This document shows positions 38,246-39,512 of a stretch of 39,512 bases of DNA, in pieces (position 1 is the stretch's first letter; every line of letters begins with the position of its first letter). The stretch spans positions 1 to 39,512 of the forward strand of contig SVGW01000024.1 in NCBI GenBank assembly GCA_015056125.1. The letters run 5' to 3'. Made by a program: the position numbers and the translations under genes. The notes beneath the pieces are model-generated. The model saw nothing but the letters and a program-made list of their open reading frames with translations, was not told the origin of the DNA and ran no database searches. The stretch is from Clostridiales bacterium. Its GTDB lineage: Bacteria; Bacillota; Clostridia; Christensenellales; Aristaeellaceae.

Positions 38246-39325
38246 TTAATCCAGATAATCCTTGAGCTTCTTGCTCCGGCTGGGATGGCGAAGCTTACGA
38301 AGAGCCTTGGCTTCAATCTGCCGGATGCGCTCACGGGTCACTTTAAATTCCTTGCCCACTTCTTCCAAGGTGCGCTGGTGGCCATCATCCAGGCCAAAGC
38401 GAAGGCGAAGCACCTTTTCCTCCCTGGGCGTAAGGGTATCCAGCACGTCCCAAAGCTGTTCCTTCATCAGCGCGTGAGAAGCAGCCTCGGCAGGAGCCGG
38501 TGCATTATCATCCTCAATAAAGTCTCCCAAGTGGCTGTCTTCTTCTTCGCCGATAGGCGTTTCAAGGGACACAGGCTCCTGAGCGATTTTGATGATCTCT
38601 CTTACTTTATTTTCGCTGATGCCCATGGCCTTGGCAATTTCATCGGGGCTGGGCTCCCGGCCATATTCCTGCAAAAGTTGGCGGGAAACGCGGATCAGCT
38701 TATTGATAGTTTCCACCATATGCACGGGAATACGGATGGTGCGGGCCTGATCAGCAATGGCACGGGTGATCGCCTGGCGAATCCACCAGGTGGCATAGGT
38801 AGAAAACTTATATCCCTTGCGGTAATCAAATTTTTCCACAGCCTTGATCAAGCCCAAATTGCCTTCCTGAATCAAATCCAGGAAAAGCATGCCGCGGCCT
38901 ACATAACGCTTGGCAATGGAAACCACAAGGCGCAAATTGGCCTCCGCCAGCTTTTTCTTGGCCTCCTCATCACCTTGTTCCATGCGCTGTGCAATTTCGA
39001 TTTCTTCATCAGCAGTGAGCAGCGGTACACGGCCAATTTCCTTTAGATACATGCGCACAGGGTCATCAATACTGATGCCCTCAGGCATGGAAATATCCAA
39101 ATCCTCCGGCAAGGGTTCAGGCTGGGCAGGCACGCTGTCAGCATCCCGGGTAACGGTAACACCCATGGCCTCAAAGGTTTCCAGGATGTTGTCAAATTGC
39201 TCGGGATCAATATCGAGGGTAGAGAGCTTGGTGATGATTTCATCATAGGTCAATACACCCTTGCTCTTCCCCAGTTCATAAAGTTCATTCAGTTTTGCCA
39301 GCTTTGCATCTGTATGCGTGCTCAC
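38246..39325 (-). CDS. rpoD: Primary RNA polymerase sigma factor
   Basis: 359 residues of the housekeeping sigma-70/SigA. Region 1.2 has [20 protein letters not shown]; region 2 has [39 protein letters not shown] and [20 protein letters not shown]; region 3 follows; region 4 has [18 protein letters not shown] and [20 protein letters not shown]. The N-terminal region 1.1 (about residues 1-85) is short, as in Firmicutes. The start is a GTG (39325) 11 bases after GAGGAG; no in-frame ATG lies nearby. It follows dnaG by 24 bases, the macromolecular synthesis operon. Confidence 0.97.
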   Translation of the reverse strand: MSTHTDAKLAKLNELYELGKSKGVLTYDEIITKLSTLDIDPEQFDNILETFEAMGVTVTRDADSVPAQPEPLPEDLDISMPEGISIDDPVRMYLKEIGRVPLLTADEEIEIAQRMEQGDEEAKKKLAEANLRLVVSIAKRYVGRGMLFLDLIQEGNLGLIKAVEKFDYRKGYKFSTYATWWIRQAITRAIADQARTIRIPVHMVETINKLIRVSRQLLQEYGREPSPDEIAKAMGISENKVREIIKIAQEPVSLETPIGEEEDSHLGDFIEDDNAPAPAEAASHALMKEQLWDVLDTLTPREEKVLRLRFGLDDGHQRTLEEVGKEFKVTRERIRQIEAKALRKLRHPSRSKKLKDYLD

Positions 39326-39349
39326 TATGGCTGCAACTCCTCTCTGCCG

Positions 39350-39512
39350 TCATCGTCCCTGCTGCTTTATGCGAGCTAATTCTTTAGAAAGCGCCGCCAC
39401 CTCCTGAAGCGCTTTCGCCCGGGTCTCCCCGGTATCGGCGCTCCGCATCAAGGCGGTCATAGCATTGATCTCATGCTGTAAATGCTGAATCTGCAGATTT
39501 CTGAGGCAATCA
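39350..39512 (-). CDS. dnaG: DNA primase, C-terminal end (partial)
   Basis: The last 54 codons of a gene that continues past the window end. The peptide (DCLRNLQIQHLQHEINAMTA, then LQEVAALSKELARIKQQ) matches the C-terminal helical tail of DnaG, the helicase-binding region, in sequence character and in its place directly upstream of rpoD. Without the TOPRIM or zinc domains the call rests on this context. Confidence 0.8.
   Translation of the reverse strand, partial: DCLRNLQIQHLQHEINAMTALMRSADTGETRAKALQEVAALSKELARIKQQGR

Overview
The window looks like chromosomal DNA of a spore-forming, anaerobic Clostridia-type Bacillota, probably a gut or plant-fibre-associated lineage. The evidence is strong Shine-Dalgarno sites (AAGGAGG) throughout, sigma-A promoters close to TTGACA-17-TATAAT, a spoIVFA-spoIVFB pair with a sigma-E-like promoter, an NfnAB-type electron-bifurcating pair, a LexA with a Gram-positive operator, and a class A RNase P RNA. 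Genes are packed on both strands, with hairpin terminators shared between convergent neighbours. I see no prophage, insertion sequence, integrative element or CRISPR array.\n\nLayout. 1-330 is the end of rplS. 373-2568 (minus) is a small operon: an HTH-methyltransferase fusion, a TIGR04076 protein and an HD hydrolase. 2775-5627 has two divergent secreted proteins, one of unknown function and one a NagZ-like GH3 with an unusual catalytic loop. 5738-7971 is nfnA-nfnB. 8017-8472 is a low-molecular-weight phosphotyrosine phosphatase. 8509-18432 is a carbohydrate region: a clan GH-A glycosidase, two serine esterases, two sugar isomerase/epimerase-like TIM barrels and a very large GH106-like glycosidase. 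It is interrupted at 12886-14401 by an XRE regulator, a highly expressed zinc-ribbon protein with a structured leader, and a DtxR-type regulator. 18599-18675 is tRNA-Pro(GGG). 18900-23688 holds a TPR/YD-repeat secreted protein, a DUF6886 protein, a Nudix hydrolase, YebC and a secreted C39-like protease.\n\n23699-25224 (minus) is spoIVFA-spoIVFB, divergent from rnhA. 26052-28395 (minus) holds a D,D-carboxypeptidase gene followed by an ECF sigma factor and its zinc-finger anti-sigma; the sigma promoter lies over the stop codon of the carboxypeptidase. 28733-29818 is a Xer-like tyrosine recombinase with a perfect 28-bp 11-6-11 dyad just upstream. 29864-33501 is a second carbohydrate module: GH127 beta-L-arabinofuranosidase, a divergent AraC regulator and a sialate-O-acetylesterase-like protein. 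33516-34397 holds a small Cys-rich protein divergent from lexA, with a LexA box between them. 34447-34787 is rnpB. 34832-39512 (all minus) is a housekeeping run: dnaG (partial), rpoD, trmK, nif3, a zinc-ribbon coiled-coil protein, then a leader with a 12-codon ORF and a terminator, then rsgA.\n\nFunctional picture. The glycosidases and esterases lack signal peptides, so they probably process imported plant-derived (arabinose- or rhamnose-rich, acetylated) oligosaccharides in the cytoplasm; no transporter is present here. The best candidates for undescribed biology are regulatory: the leader of the zinc-ribbon gene, the dyad beside the Xer recombinase, and the mini-ORF/terminator leader of rsgA.
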